38,937 bases of DNA from Oceanospirillaceae bacterium (GTDB lineage Bacteria; Pseudomonadota; Gammaproteobacteria; Pseudomonadales; Balneatricaceae), in assembly GCA_023954795.1 (NCBI GenBank), contig JAGSHA010000003.1:1-38937 (forward strand). The letters run 5' to 3'. Below, piece after piece: positions 16,401 through 23,959 of this stretch. The position numbers and the translations under genes are program-made. A model generated the notes under the pieces. The model did no database searches. It was given only the letters and a program-made list of their open reading frames with translations, and had not been told where the DNA came from. Numbering within the stretch: position 1 is the first letter of the stretch; every line of letters starts with the position of its first letter.

Positions 16401-18263
16401 GCGGCGTTTAACCATATGCACATCTTTATCGATCCCAATCCGGATGCCGCACGAAGCTGGAAAGAGCGTCGACGGTTGTTTGATCTGCCGCGCTCCAGTT
16501 GGAGTGATTACAACACCAAATTGATCTCTGCGGGAGGCGGGGTTTTCTCGCGCGAGACAAAAGCGATCAAACTCAGTGAGGAAGTGAAGTCTTTCACTGG
16601 ATTAACCGAGAAAAGTGTAACCCCAGCCGAGCTGATCTCTGCATTGATGGCTGCACCGGTTGATCTGATCTGGAACGGTGGCATCGGCACCTATGTTAAA
16701 GCGCAGAGTGAAAGCCACTCTGATGTCGGGGATAAAGCCAACGATGCCTTACGTATCAATGCGAACCAGCTGCGCTGCCGAGTGATTGGCGAGGGTGGCA
16801 ATCTGGGGATGACACAGCTGGCACGTATTGAATATGCGTTAGCGGGTGGCTGCATGAATACCGATTTTATCGATAATGCAGGTGGCGTGGATTGTTCTGA
16901 CCACGAGGTGAACATCAAGATTCTGTTAAATCAGATCGTATCCGATGGTGACTTAACAGATAAGCAGCGTAACCGGTTGTTGGAGGATATGACCGAGGCG
17001 GTCGCTGAACTGGTATTAAAGAACAACTATCGTCAGGTACAAGCGATCAGTATGGCTCAGGCACGTTCCTTTGGGGGAATGGCGGAGTATCGGCGGTTTA
17101 TTTCGACGCTGGAGCAGGACGGTAAGCTGAACCGAGCATTGGAATTTATCCCTGAAGATGATGCGTTGGCTGAGCGTAAGAGTGCCGGGCAAGGTTTAAC
17201 CCGGCCAGAGATGTCGGTGTTGATCTCCTACAGCAAAGCCGATCTGAAAGAAGCGTTAATCAAAGCGCGCGTGGCCGATGATCCATACCTGTCACGAGAG
17301 CTGGGAACCGCTTTTCCAACCGTATTAGCAGAGCAATACATGCCTCAAATGCAGCAGCATCGTCTGCGGCGGGAGATCGTTGCTACGCAGATCGCGAATC
17401 ACATTGTGAACCTGATGGGGATTAATTTTGTTGATCGCTTGCGTGCGTCGACAGGCGCAGATGATGCGGCAATTGCGCGGGCTTATGTGCTGGCGCGGGA
17501 TATTCTGGATCTCGGTCGGGTCTGGGAGCAGATCGAAGCACTGGATTTCAAGGTGGCGGCGGATATCCAGATCCAGATGATGAATGATTTACAGCACTTG
17601 GCTCGGCGCACAACACGCTGGTTTGTGCGGAATCGCCGATCAGAGTTGAATTGTAGCGATGAGGCCCAGTTGTTTACCGCGCAGCTTGGCAAGGTCAGTA
17701 AGAAGCTAGGTGAATTACTGTGTGGCGAGCCTAAAGTGATCTGGGATCAGGCGTATCAGCGATATCTGGATGCGGGTGTGCCGCAACGTCTGGCAGAACA
17801 GGTTGCGGGTGCGAGGAGTTTATACAGTGCGTTGGGAATTATCGAGGTGGCTCAAGAGACCCGTATCGGTGTCGAAACGGTGGCTCATGCCTATTTTGAG
17901 CTGGGGGAGCGTCTGGGATTGCAATGGTTCGCACGCCAGCTGAACGAACTGGAAGTGGATAACTACTGGCAGGCACTGGCCCGCGAGGCATTCCGCGATG
18001 ACATGGATTGGCAGCAGCGTGCGTTGATATCTAACGTATTGGGGTATTATCGTCGTGGTCGAACCATGCCTGATGTGGTGGCGCAGTGGGCCGATACCAA
18101 TGCCATGCACGTGCAGCGTTGGCAAAATGTTCTGACGGAGTTAAAAAGTGCGGAACGGGAGGAATATGCGATGTACACTGTCGCCGTGCGCGAACTCTTT
18201 GATCTGGCTAAAAATAGTGAGTTTAGCGAATCCACCGAAACAGAATATAACGCAATAGAATAA
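13401..18263 (+). CDS. gdhB: NAD-dependent glutamate dehydrogenase (large, about 180 kDa class)
   Basis: Oxidatively deaminates glutamate to 2-oxoglutarate and ammonia with NAD+, a catabolic enzyme. The 1620-residue size matches the bacterial 180-kDa class and is far above the 450-residue hexameric enzymes. The N-terminal half holds regulatory, ACT-like regions. The catalytic core follows, with RGGLRWSDRYDDYRTE near 810-825 and VPVGAKGGFVAKR (catalytic Lys) near 840-850. The dinucleotide-binding part includes GIGDMAGDVFGNG. The C-terminal helical domain is complete. A TTG at 13395 is in frame and 4 nt from AAGGA; I prefer the ATG at 13401, though both spacings are imperfect. AT-rich inverted sequences near 13321-13347 overlap a TATATATT promoter box. 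Confidence 0.95.
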   Translation: MPRYDADSKAQLLFQLSEEINSRLPEERARELNGFIRFYYASASPVDFCEWRLDDLYGSTVACWQFLQQRKPDEAKVRVFNPDYEAHGWQSTHTVVEVLHQDMPFIVDSLRMELNQRNLRIHAINNAVLTLKRNETHQLTSLLSKDSRSKTAQRECLVSVEVDRHTDPEQLAELESSIRAILEDVRMVVEDFEPMMAQCDALEQVFGSALHGLDENNIAEVRAFIGWLKNHFTFLGYDEFELVEENGEKRLEAIMGSQLGLLKYCDEHCRETLVNEGNRDAGEFVLIPDILSFSKSPTKSKVHRPTYPDYISLKRFDKKGKLVGEARFLGLYTSNVYIQSSRMIPVIRHKVDQVMERSGLHSQGHDWKELLQILEIYPRDDLFQIGVEELVDTAMGILQIHERRQIRVFLRRDHFGQFFSCLVYAPRDVYSTEFRLAVEGILCRELGCNQVEFNTYFSESILARTQYILRSGEEVKADIDVLALEDMIREAARSWGDHLYDALVESMGEENGIAAFHRYGDTFPNSYRSDFAPRTAVVDIGHMMTLSGEKPLAFSFYRALEKDQDTLNFKLFNLGSSLPLSDVLPIMEKLGLRVIDEHPYRMILNSAEIWVHDFNLIYTGKAKISFDEGKELFEDAFLNIWNGNAESDEFNRLVLPAQLGWREVNILRAYSAYMKQIRFNISSEGVSAALNNQVSITGKLVALFEARFDPSEHCEERQNQLEADILSALEEVPSLNEDRVIRQYLALIKATQRTNYYQLEKGHLKHYYAFKLMPEQIPNIPLPRPMFEIFVFAPWVEGVHLRGGRVARGGLRWSDRYDDYRTEVLGLVKAQQVKNAVIVPVGAKGGFVAKRLNPDMDRKAWQEEGVRCYETFIRGLLDVTDNLKEGEVLRPADVVVHDDDDSYLVVAADKGTATFSDIANRISEEYDFWLGDAFASGGSQGYDHKAMGITAKGAWVSVERHFREIGINTDKDDFTVVGIGDMAGDVFGNGMLLSKHIRLVAAFNHMHIFIDPNPDAARSWKERRRLFDLPRSSWSDYNTKLISAGGGVFSRETKAIKLSEEVKSFTGLTEKSVTPAELISALMAAPVDLIWNGGIGTYVKAQSESHSDVGDKANDALRINANQLRCRVIGEGGNLGMTQLARIEYALAGGCMNTDFIDNAGGVDCSDHEVNIKILLNQIVSDGDLTDKQRNRLLEDMTEAVAELVLKNNYRQVQAISMAQARSFGGMAEYRRFISTLEQDGKLNRALEFIPEDDALAERKSAGQGLTRPEMSVLISYSKADLKEALIKARVADDPYLSRELGTAFPTVLAEQYMPQMQQHRLRREIVATQIANHIVNLMGINFVDRLRASTGADDAAIARAYVLARDILDLGRVWEQIEALDFKVAADIQIQMMNDLQHLARRTTRWFVRNRRSELNCSDEAQLFTAQLGKVSKKLGELLCGEPKVIWDQAYQRYLDAGVPQRLAEQVAGARSLYSALGIIEVAQETRIGVETVAHAYFELGERLGLQWFARQLNELEVDNYWQALAREAFRDDMDWQQRALISNVLGYYRRGRTMPDVVAQWADTNAMHVQRWQNVLTELKSAEREEYAMYTVAVRELFDLAKNSEFSESTETEYNAIE

Positions 18264-18312
18264 TAAGGCTGGCGACGATGTTTTGTGGTCAGTGATACGT
18301 TTAAGTACAGCA

Positions 18313-18534
18313 ATGAATGAAATAGTATTTGATCTCCATCTGCCCGCTGAAGAGTATCTGCGGGTGTATCAAGGCAGTGCCCGTGATGTTGTGACCCGGG
18401 CACTGGATGGCAGGCGGGTGCGTTTTCCCGCGCATATCCTAAAGCCTTATCTCCTGCATCATGGGATTTCAGGCCGTTTCCGGATCAGTTTTGATCGCAA
18501 CGGGCGTTTTCAGAAGATTGAAAAACTGGCGTAA
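18313..18534 (+). CDS. DUF2835 family protein
   Basis: A 73-residue protein matching the small DUF2835 family seen in marine gammaproteobacteria: FDLHLPAEEYLRVYQGSARDV, then DGRRVRFPAHILKPYL and GISGRFRISFDRNGRFQ. The function is unknown. The compact basic, beta-rich pattern with conserved GRRVRFPA and GIxGRF motifs recalls PilZ-like or small nucleic-acid-binding folds, but that is only a guess. The start is set at the ATG at 18313 by family length; GTG at 18292 and TTG at 18283 are in frame. No good ribosome site is visible, and it follows gdhB by 49 bp, so it may rely on read-through. Confidence 0.75.
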   Translation: MNEIVFDLHLPAEEYLRVYQGSARDVVTRALDGRRVRFPAHILKPYLLHHGISGRFRISFDRNGRFQKIEKLA

Positions 18535-18559
18535 CTCTGGGTTCCCTATGGGACTGCCC

Positions 18560-18588
18560 TGTTAATAAAGGGCTGGGTCGCCTATAAT
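18560..18588 (+). promoter_or_regulatory. Promoter of pyrD
   Basis: A perfect TATAAT box (18583-18588) lies 44 nt before the pyrD start, with a poor -35 (TGTTAA or GTTAAT, 16-17 nt upstream). A small GCCCT/AGGGC stem (18556-18560 with 18569-18573) overlaps the -35 and may end the DUF2835 message. Confidence 0.45.
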
Positions 18589-18631
18589 CTGCGGCAAATT
18601 TTTCCAATGCAGAATACGCCGAGTACCCCGC

Positions 18632-19657
18632 ATGCTATATCCTCTCGCTCGATCCCTGATGTTCCGCTTTGATCCAGAAACGTCCCATGAAGTGGCGTTG
18701 CACACGATGAACATCGCATCTGATCTTGGTTTCCACAAATTGATGGGGGCTGCTGAGATTAGCGATCCGGTTGAGGTGATGGGGTTGTCCTTCCCAAACC
18801 GTGTGGGTCTGGCGGCAGGTCTGGATAAAAACGGTATCGCTGTTGATGGCCTGGCGGCGATGGGATTTGGCTTTGTTGAAGTGGGTACAGTGACACCTCG
18901 CCCGCAGGCGGGCAATCCAAAGCCGCGTTTATTCCGTCTTCCAGAGCAGAGTGCGATTATTAACCGCATGGGCTTTAATAACGACGGCGTTGATCATCTG
19001 CTGAAAAACCTGCAGAAGAGCACGTATAAAGGCATTCTGGGTATCAACATTGGTAAGAACAAAGATACTCCGAACGAAAAAGCCAACGATGATTACCTGT
19101 ACTGTATGCGCAAAGTGTATGACCGCGCGTCTTATATCACCGTTAACGTTTCGTCTCCTAATACTCCGGGGCTGCGCACGCTGCAATACGGCGAGTCGCT
19201 GAACAGCTTGCTGGATGCACTGAAATCTGAGCAGGTGCGTCAGGCTAAATTGCATGATCGCTATGTACCGATTGCGGTAAAAATTGCACCGGATATGGAA
19301 GAGGAAGAGTTCGAGCTGGTGGCTTCTTCTCTGAAAGCTTATGAGATGGATGCCGTCATTGCGACCAATACAACCTTGTCGCGTGAAGGTGTCGAAGGCT
19401 CTCCGTTTGCACAGGAAGCAGGTGGCCTCTCGGGTGCGCCTGTGCGCAATAAGTCGACCCGTGCGATTCGCATTTTGTCGAATGCACTGGATGGTGCGCT
19501 GCCGATTATCGGAGTGGGTGGTATCACTGAAGGATTTGATGCGGCAGAGAAGATTGAGGCGGGTGCAAGTCTGGTTCAAATCTACTCCGGTTTTATCTAC
19601 CACGGACCTCAGCTTGTTACAGATTCTGTGCGCGCTATTCAGGCTCTAAAAGGTTAA
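18632..19657 (+). CDS. pyrD: Dihydroorotate dehydrogenase (quinone), class 2
   Basis: Oxidises dihydroorotate to orotate in pyrimidine synthesis, passing electrons through FMN to membrane quinone. The 341-residue protein has the class 2 N-terminal helical extension ([20 protein letters not shown]) that docks on the membrane. The FMN barrel follows: [42 protein letters not shown] and [11 protein letters not shown]. The catalytic Ser is in [11 protein letters not shown], with [13 protein letters not shown] and GVGGI later. The order and motifs follow E. coli PyrD throughout. It is monocistronic, ended by a strong hairpin. Confidence 0.96.
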   Translation: MLYPLARSLMFRFDPETSHEVALHTMNIASDLGFHKLMGAAEISDPVEVMGLSFPNRVGLAAGLDKNGIAVDGLAAMGFGFVEVGTVTPRPQAGNPKPRLFRLPEQSAIINRMGFNNDGVDHLLKNLQKSTYKGILGINIGKNKDTPNEKANDDYLYCMRKVYDRASYITVNVSSPNTPGLRTLQYGESLNSLLDALKSEQVRQAKLHDRYVPIAVKIAPDMEEEEFELVASSLKAYEMDAVIATNTTLSREGVEGSPFAQEAGGLSGAPVRNKSTRAIRILSNALDGALPIIGVGGITEGFDAAEKIEAGASLVQIYSGFIYHGPQLVTDSVRAIQALKG

Positions 19658-19672
19658 TTCAGCGCTATACGA

Positions 19673-19701
19673 GAGAAGCTCCCTTGGTGGGGGAGCTTCT
19701 C
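19673..19701. terminator. Perfect hairpin between pyrD and rmf
   Basis: GAGAAGCTCCC (19673-19683) and GGGAGCTTCTC (19691-19701) pair perfectly with a 7-nt loop, 16 nt after the pyrD stop and 22 nt after the convergent rmf stop. There is no T-tract, but position and stability suggest a shared transcript end. Confidence 0.6.
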
Positions 19702-19722
19702 GAAATTAGTATGCCGAAGCTG

Positions 19723-19929
19723 TTAATGAAGTGACGGATTCATCTGAATCGAGGATACGCCAGTCTGGCCGCCCCAGTGGGCTTCACGGCCTTCGCGCCA
19801 GCCGCTCATCCAGTGGCTACGCAGTTCTATAGTGCTAACAGGGCAAAAGTCCCGGGACTTACCATCAAGACCTGCCTTAAAACCACGGTTGAAAAGGGAA
19901 GAGGTACGATCTCGTTTCTGTCTCTTCAT
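19723..19929 (-). CDS. rmf: Ribosome modulation factor
   Basis: RMF dimerises 70S ribosomes into inactive 100S particles in stationary phase, binding near the 16S rRNA 3' end. The 68-residue protein begins MKRQKRDR, as in E. coli RMF. It keeps the RGFKAGLDGKSRDFCP and RSHWMSGWREGRE blocks and has a slightly longer C-terminus than the 55-residue E. coli protein. AGAGAGG lies about 9 nt before the ATG. Regulation by growth phase is expected from the family; a hairpin lies in its leader. Confidence 0.95.
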   Translation of the reverse strand: MKRQKRDRTSSLFNRGFKAGLDGKSRDFCPVSTIELRSHWMSGWREGREAHWGGQTGVSSIQMNPSLH

Positions 19930-20253
19930 CTGTTGGAGCCTCTCTGTTTGATTAGTCTTGAGTTGAGAGCAGATACCAGAGACTTGGTATCCTGTGCTTA
20001 TCTGTGACGCAATCTTTAAATGTGCGCTTCACAGAACTATATTCATATCGAAAAAACCGGCGCTTTACGATTTAAATTAGCTATCTTGTTACGGTGTTGT
20101 AATAAAAATAACCCGAGCGCTAGTGCAAAAACTGAACGTATTCATCAGCTTAACAAGGGGTGTCAGACACTCATTTAAGCATGAATAGTTTTATAGAAAT
20201 ATTGATTAGCATTGAACTGAATTCAGCTTATCTCTGAAAACTTACGTAGGTAT
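19930..20253. other. Divergent intergenic region between rmf and rlmKL
   Basis: These 324 bp are AT-rich and hold no credible ORF. They must contain the rmf and rlmKL promoters, but I see no strong -35/-10 pair. A perfect hairpin occurs on the rmf side (19972-19991). On the rlmKL side there is a short GTGTC/GACAC repeat near 20160-20170. Confidence 0.6.
19972..19991 (-). promoter_or_regulatory. Hairpin in the rmf leader
   Basis: GATACCA (19972-19978) and TGGTATC (19985-19991) are perfect 7-bp arms with a 6-nt loop, about 43 nt upstream of the rmf start codon. It could be an mRNA leader structure or an operator. Confidence 0.35.
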
Positions 20254-22416
20254 ATGACAACCATGAACTTTTTTCTCACCTGCCCAAAAGGGGTTGAGTT
20301 GCTGCTGGAAGAAGAGTTGCACGCCCTGGGGATTGATGAAACCCGGCAGACGGTGGCGGGTGTTTATTTTCAGGGAGAGCTGGAAGACGCCTACCGCGTA
20401 TGTTTGTGGTCGCGCCTGGCTAACCGGGTATTGATGTCATTACATCAGTTTGAGGTTGAGACTGCAGAGCAGCTTTATGCTGGCGTGCAAGAGATCAGCT
20501 GGTTGGAGCACATGCGTCCAGAGGGCAGTCTGACGATTGATTTTAATGGTCGGACTGACGGCATTAACAATACTCACTTTGGTGCGCTAAAAACCAAAGA
20601 CGCGATTGTTGATCAGATTCGCGCCCAGACTGGTCGTCGCCCAATGGTTGAGCGGCAGACGCCTGATATTCGGGTTAATGTCCATATCCAGCGAGGTGTT
20701 GCAACGCTGAGTCTGGATCTGTCTGGTGATAGTTTGCACCGTCGTGCTTACCGCTTACGGGCAGGTGAGGCGCCGTTGAAAGAGAACCTGGCGGCTGCGC
20801 TACTGATTCGTTGTGGTTGGCCTGCAGCGGCTGCAGAGCGCCCGTTATTGGTGGATCCTATGTGCGGCTCAGGCACGTTGCTTATCGAAGCGGTTATGAT
20901 GGCTGCTGATATTGCACCGGGTTTGCATCGTCGTTACTACGGCTTCAATCGCTGGCTGCAGCACAAACGCGATATTTGGCAGTCGCTGATACAGGATGCC
21001 GAAGCACGCAGAGATGCTGGGTTGATGACCTTGACGACTAAGTTTGCAGGCCGGGATATGGATTCCAAGGTGTTGCGTACGGCAAAAGATAACGCTGCGC
21101 GTGCGGGCGTTGATGCGTTCATTGAATTTCGTACGGGGCGTATCGAAGATATGCAGCGTGTCGATTTGCCTGAGGCGGAAACTGGACTGATGCTGACCAA
21201 TCCGCCGTATGGGGAGCGTTTGGGTGAAGAGTCCCAGTTAATGTTCCTGTATCGCCATTTGGGTGATCTGCTTAAGCGCCAGTTCCCTGGGTGGCAGGCG
21301 GCGATTTTTACCGGCAATCCTGAGCTGTGTAAAGTGATGGGTCTGCGTGCAGATAAGCAGTACAAATTCTTTAACGGTGCGATCGAAAGCCGTTTGTTTA
21401 TCTACGGTATTTCCGACAAAGTTGAAGAGAGGTCCGTAGCAGCGGAAGCGCAAACTGAACCCGCAGAACTCAGTGAAGGTGCGCAGATGTTTGCAAACCG
21501 TTTGCGTAAGAACCTGAAGCAGATGTCTAAGTGGGTCAGACGCGAAAATATTCAGTGTTATCGCGTATACGATGCGGACATTCCAGAATATCAGGTGGCT
21601 GTGGATATCTATGGCGATCAGGTGCATCTGCAAGAATACGCACCCCCAAAGAAAGTGGATAAAGTTAAATCCTTCACCCGTCTGAACGAAGTCATGGCAG
21701 CGTTACCTGTTGTGCTGGATATGCCTGCGGAGCGTATTACGTTAAAGCAGCGTAAACGTCAGCAGGGTACTTCTCAGTATGAGAAGCAATCCCAGACCCA
21801 GCACTTCTTTGAAGTCAGCGAACATGGCTGTCGATTGCTGGTGAATCTGAAAGATTATCTTGATACAGGGTTGTTCCTCGATCATCGTCCGGTACGTCAG
21901 CGCATTCAGCAGGAAGCACAGGGTAAAGATGTGCTGAACCTCTTCTGTTATACAGGCACTGCATCGGTTCATGCTGCTGTTGGTGGTGCAAAATCAACGA
22001 CCAGTGTGGATATGTCGTCTACCTACCTGAGTTGGGCTGAGCGTAATCTGGAGCTGAATGGCTTTAAAGGTAAGGCGCATAGCTTTATCCGCTCAGACTG
22101 TTTCAAGTGGCTGCACAGTCAGTTCAAGCCTGAATATGATCTGATCTTCATGGATCCTCCGACGTTTTCTAACTCCAAGAAGATGTCCAATGTGCTGGAT
22201 GTTCAGCGTGACCATGTTGAGCTGGTCGAAGCTGCGATGGGATTATTGCGTCCGGGTGGCAAGCTGATCTTCTCCAATAACTATCGTCGGTTTAAGCTCG
22301 ATTACGATGCGTTGAGTGATTTTCAGGTTCGGGATATCACGCAACAAACGCTGGACCCTGACTTTAAGCGTAACCAGCGTATTCATGTCTGCTTTGAGAT
22401 CACTCGTCCCGAGTGA
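20254..22416 (+). CDS. rlmL: Bifunctional 23S rRNA methyltransferase RlmKL
   Basis: A fused enzyme that makes m2G2445 (N-terminal RlmL half) and m7G2069 (C-terminal RlmK half) of 23S rRNA. The 720-residue protein starts with a ferredoxin-like/THUMP region (about 1-155). The RlmL methyltransferase follows, with DPMCGSGTLLIEA as SAM loop and TNPPYGERL as catalytic motif. The RlmK half has NLFCYTGTASVHAA and MDPPTFSNSKKM. The layout is co-linear with E. coli RlmKL. ATG at 20254 has AGG 4 nt upstream; a second ATG at 20263 (MNFFLTCPKG) is possible. The stop codon lies inside its own terminator stem. Confidence 0.96.
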   Translation: MTTMNFFLTCPKGVELLLEEELHALGIDETRQTVAGVYFQGELEDAYRVCLWSRLANRVLMSLHQFEVETAEQLYAGVQEISWLEHMRPEGSLTIDFNGRTDGINNTHFGALKTKDAIVDQIRAQTGRRPMVERQTPDIRVNVHIQRGVATLSLDLSGDSLHRRAYRLRAGEAPLKENLAAALLIRCGWPAAAAERPLLVDPMCGSGTLLIEAVMMAADIAPGLHRRYYGFNRWLQHKRDIWQSLIQDAEARRDAGLMTLTTKFAGRDMDSKVLRTAKDNAARAGVDAFIEFRTGRIEDMQRVDLPEAETGLMLTNPPYGERLGEESQLMFLYRHLGDLLKRQFPGWQAAIFTGNPELCKVMGLRADKQYKFFNGAIESRLFIYGISDKVEERSVAAEAQTEPAELSEGAQMFANRLRKNLKQMSKWVRRENIQCYRVYDADIPEYQVAVDIYGDQVHLQEYAPPKKVDKVKSFTRLNEVMAALPVVLDMPAERITLKQRKRQQGTSQYEKQSQTQHFFEVSEHGCRLLVNLKDYLDTGLFLDHRPVRQRIQQEAQGKDVLNLFCYTGTASVHAAVGGAKSTTSVDMSSTYLSWAERNLELNGFKGKAHSFIRSDCFKWLHSQFKPEYDLIFMDPPTFSNSKKMSNVLDVQRDHVELVEAAMGLLRPGGKLIFSNNYRRFKLDYDALSDFQVRDITQQTLDPDFKRNQRIHVCFEITRPE

Positions 22417-22424
22417 TCCCTTTT
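22398..22424 (+). terminator. Intrinsic terminator of rlmKL, overlapping the stop codon
   Basis: GATCACTCG (22398-22406) and CGAGTGATC (22410-22418) pair perfectly with a 3-nt loop, followed by CCTTTT. The TGA stop (22414-22416) is within the right arm. It borders directly on the sigma-54-type promoter. Confidence 0.7.
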
Positions 22425-22439
22425 GGCACATTCTCTGCA
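22424..22439 (+). promoter_or_regulatory. Sigma-54 (RpoN)-type promoter upstream of amt
   Basis: TGGCAC-N5-CTGCA matches the RpoN consensus TGGCAC-N5-TTGCA at all but one position. The invariant GG (22425-22426) and GC (22437-22438) have the required 10-nt spacing. It lies about 245 bp before the amt start codon, giving a leader of around 230 nt. Nitrogen control through NtrC is the expected logic for an ammonium transporter. Confidence 0.65.
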
Positions 22440-22608
22440 TATATAGCCGGTTAACTGTGCCCTGTTTTCGCATCAGCATTGTGATGGTATGCACTTTATT
22501 GGCGCCTCCTTCATGGAGGGCCCCGAAATCCAACGGTTTCAGGGTGACCCGAAGTGGCGCAACCAAAGGACGCTGATACAAAAGCAGGGCATTGATAACT
22601 AAAATAAC

Positions 22609-22623
22609 GCACCAAAATGGTGC
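22609..22623. promoter_or_regulatory. NtrC-type binding palindrome upstream of amt
   Basis: GCACCA-AAA-TGGTGC is a perfect inverted repeat equal to the core NtrC enhancer consensus known from enteric glnA. A further TGGTGCA half-site lies at 22649-22655. Both are downstream of the sigma-54 promoter sequence and 61 bp or less upstream of the amt start, an unusual order. Confidence 0.65.
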
Positions 22624-22683
22624 CTGATTAATTGGTCGGGCTAGTTTATGGTGCATAAGGTCATATACAAGCAGGAGTTAACA

Positions 22684-23892
22684 GTGGAAAACGTTAACAG
22701 TGCCGTTGAAACACTCATTCAGAGTTCCAACACGCTTTTCATACTGATGGGCGCCATTATGGTGTTCGCCATGCATGCCGGTTTTGCCTTTCTTGAGGTC
22801 GGAACCGTACGCCATAAGAACCAAGTGAATGCGCTGGTTAAAATCATGACTGATTTTGGTGTGTCTGCGATCGCTTATTTCTTTATCGGTTACTGGATTG
22901 CATACGATGTGACGTTCTTTCAGGATGCGGCAACGCTTGCTGAGGGTAATGGTTACCAGTTAGTTAAGTTCTTCTTTTTAATGACCTTTGCGGCAGCGAT
23001 CCCGGCTATCGTCTCCGGTGGTATTGCTGAGCGTGCTAAGTTCTGGCCGGTTCTTTTGGCGTCAGCGCTGACAGTGGCGTTTGTATACCCATTCTTTGAG
23101 GGCATGATCTGGAACGGGAATTATGGTTTTCAGGCATGGCTTGAAAGCTCGTTTGGTGCCGGATTTCATGACTTTGCTGGTTCTGTTGTTGTGCACGGTG
23201 TGGGTGGCTGGATTGCGCTTGCAGCAGTATTGCTGCTGGGTATCCGTAAAGGTCGCTATCGTAACGGCAGGCTGGTGGCGTTCCCGCCATCCAATATTCC
23301 GTTTCTGGCGCTGGGTGCCTGGATTCTGTCCATCGGTTGGTTTGGTTTCAATGTAATGTCCGCGCAAACACTGGATGGCATTTCTGGTCTGGTGGCTGTG
23401 AATACGTTAATGGCGATGGTGGGCGGTATTGTGACCGCTTTGATCGTTGGGCGTAATGACCCGGGTTTCATTCATAACGGTCCTCTAGCGGGTCTTGTGG
23501 CGGTTTGTGCAGGGTCTGATGTGATGCACCCAATTGGTGCATTGGTTGTGGGCGGTATTGCGGGTGTGATTTTTGTCTGGTTGTTTACCATTCAGCAGAA
23601 CAAGTGGAAAATCGATGATGTGCTGGGTGTGTGGCCATTGCACGGATTGTGTGGTGCCTGGGGTGGTATTGCTGCGGGAATCTTTGGTAGCGAAGCGTTG
23701 GGTGGCCTGGGTGGTGTCAGTCTGGCGTCTCAGGTGATTGGTACGGTTGCAGGTATTGCTGTTGCGCTGGTGGGTGGTTTCATCGTTTATGGTGTGATCA
23801 AGGCCCTTGTGGGTTTACGTCTGGATGAAGAGCAGGAATACAACGGTGCTGACCTTAGTATCCATAAGATCGAATCTACGTTTGTTGATTGA
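22684..23892 (+). CDS. amt: Ammonium transporter, Amt/MEP/Rh family
   Basis: An inner-membrane ammonium/ammonia channel of 402 residues with about 11 membrane helices. It has the N-terminal TLFILMGAIMVFAMHAGFAF helix and the EVGTVRHKNQVNAL segment. The two pore histidines lie in VVVHGVGGW and WPLHGLCGAWGG. The preferred start is GTG at 22684, with AGGAG 6 nt upstream. The in-frame ATG at 22648 has no ribosome site and lies on an NtrC half-site. No glnK (PII) gene accompanies it, unlike the common glnK-amtB pair. The E. coli-style cleaved signal peptide is absent. A strong terminator follows. Confidence 0.94.
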   Translation: MENVNSAVETLIQSSNTLFILMGAIMVFAMHAGFAFLEVGTVRHKNQVNALVKIMTDFGVSAIAYFFIGYWIAYDVTFFQDAATLAEGNGYQLVKFFFLMTFAAAIPAIVSGGIAERAKFWPVLLASALTVAFVYPFFEGMIWNGNYGFQAWLESSFGAGFHDFAGSVVVHGVGGWIALAAVLLLGIRKGRYRNGRLVAFPPSNIPFLALGAWILSIGWFGFNVMSAQTLDGISGLVAVNTLMAMVGGIVTALIVGRNDPGFIHNGPLAGLVAVCAGSDVMHPIGALVVGGIAGVIFVWLFTIQQNKWKIDDVLGVWPLHGLCGAWGGIAAGIFGSEALGGLGGVSLASQVIGTVAGIAVALVGGFIVYGVIKALVGLRLDEEQEYNGADLSIHKIESTFVD

Positions 23893-23905
23893 TACGTAAC
23901 ACTGC

Positions 23906-23945
23906 GACACAAAAAAGCCGACGTTAATGTCGGCTTTTTTGTGTC
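23906..23945. terminator. Bidirectional intrinsic terminator after amt
   Basis: A 17-bp perfect inverted repeat (23906-23922 and 23929-23945) has a GCCGAC/GTCGGC core, a 6-nt loop, six A before and six T after. It serves amt on the plus strand and the small membrane protein gene on the minus strand. Confidence 0.9.
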
Positions 23946-23959
23946 TGAAATATGGCTCT

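Noticed and set aside
2650-19991. The same GATACC/GGTATC half-sites in the hemerythrin palindrome and the rmf leader hairpin, as a common regulator site
   Set aside because: The spacing between half-sites differs (9 versus 8 nt) and flanking bases do not match; two occurrences of a 6-mer pair are not enough.
22648-22683. ATG at 22648 as amt start
   Set aside because: It has no ribosome site and lies on an NtrC half-site. GTG at 22684 has AGGAG at the ideal 6-nt distance.
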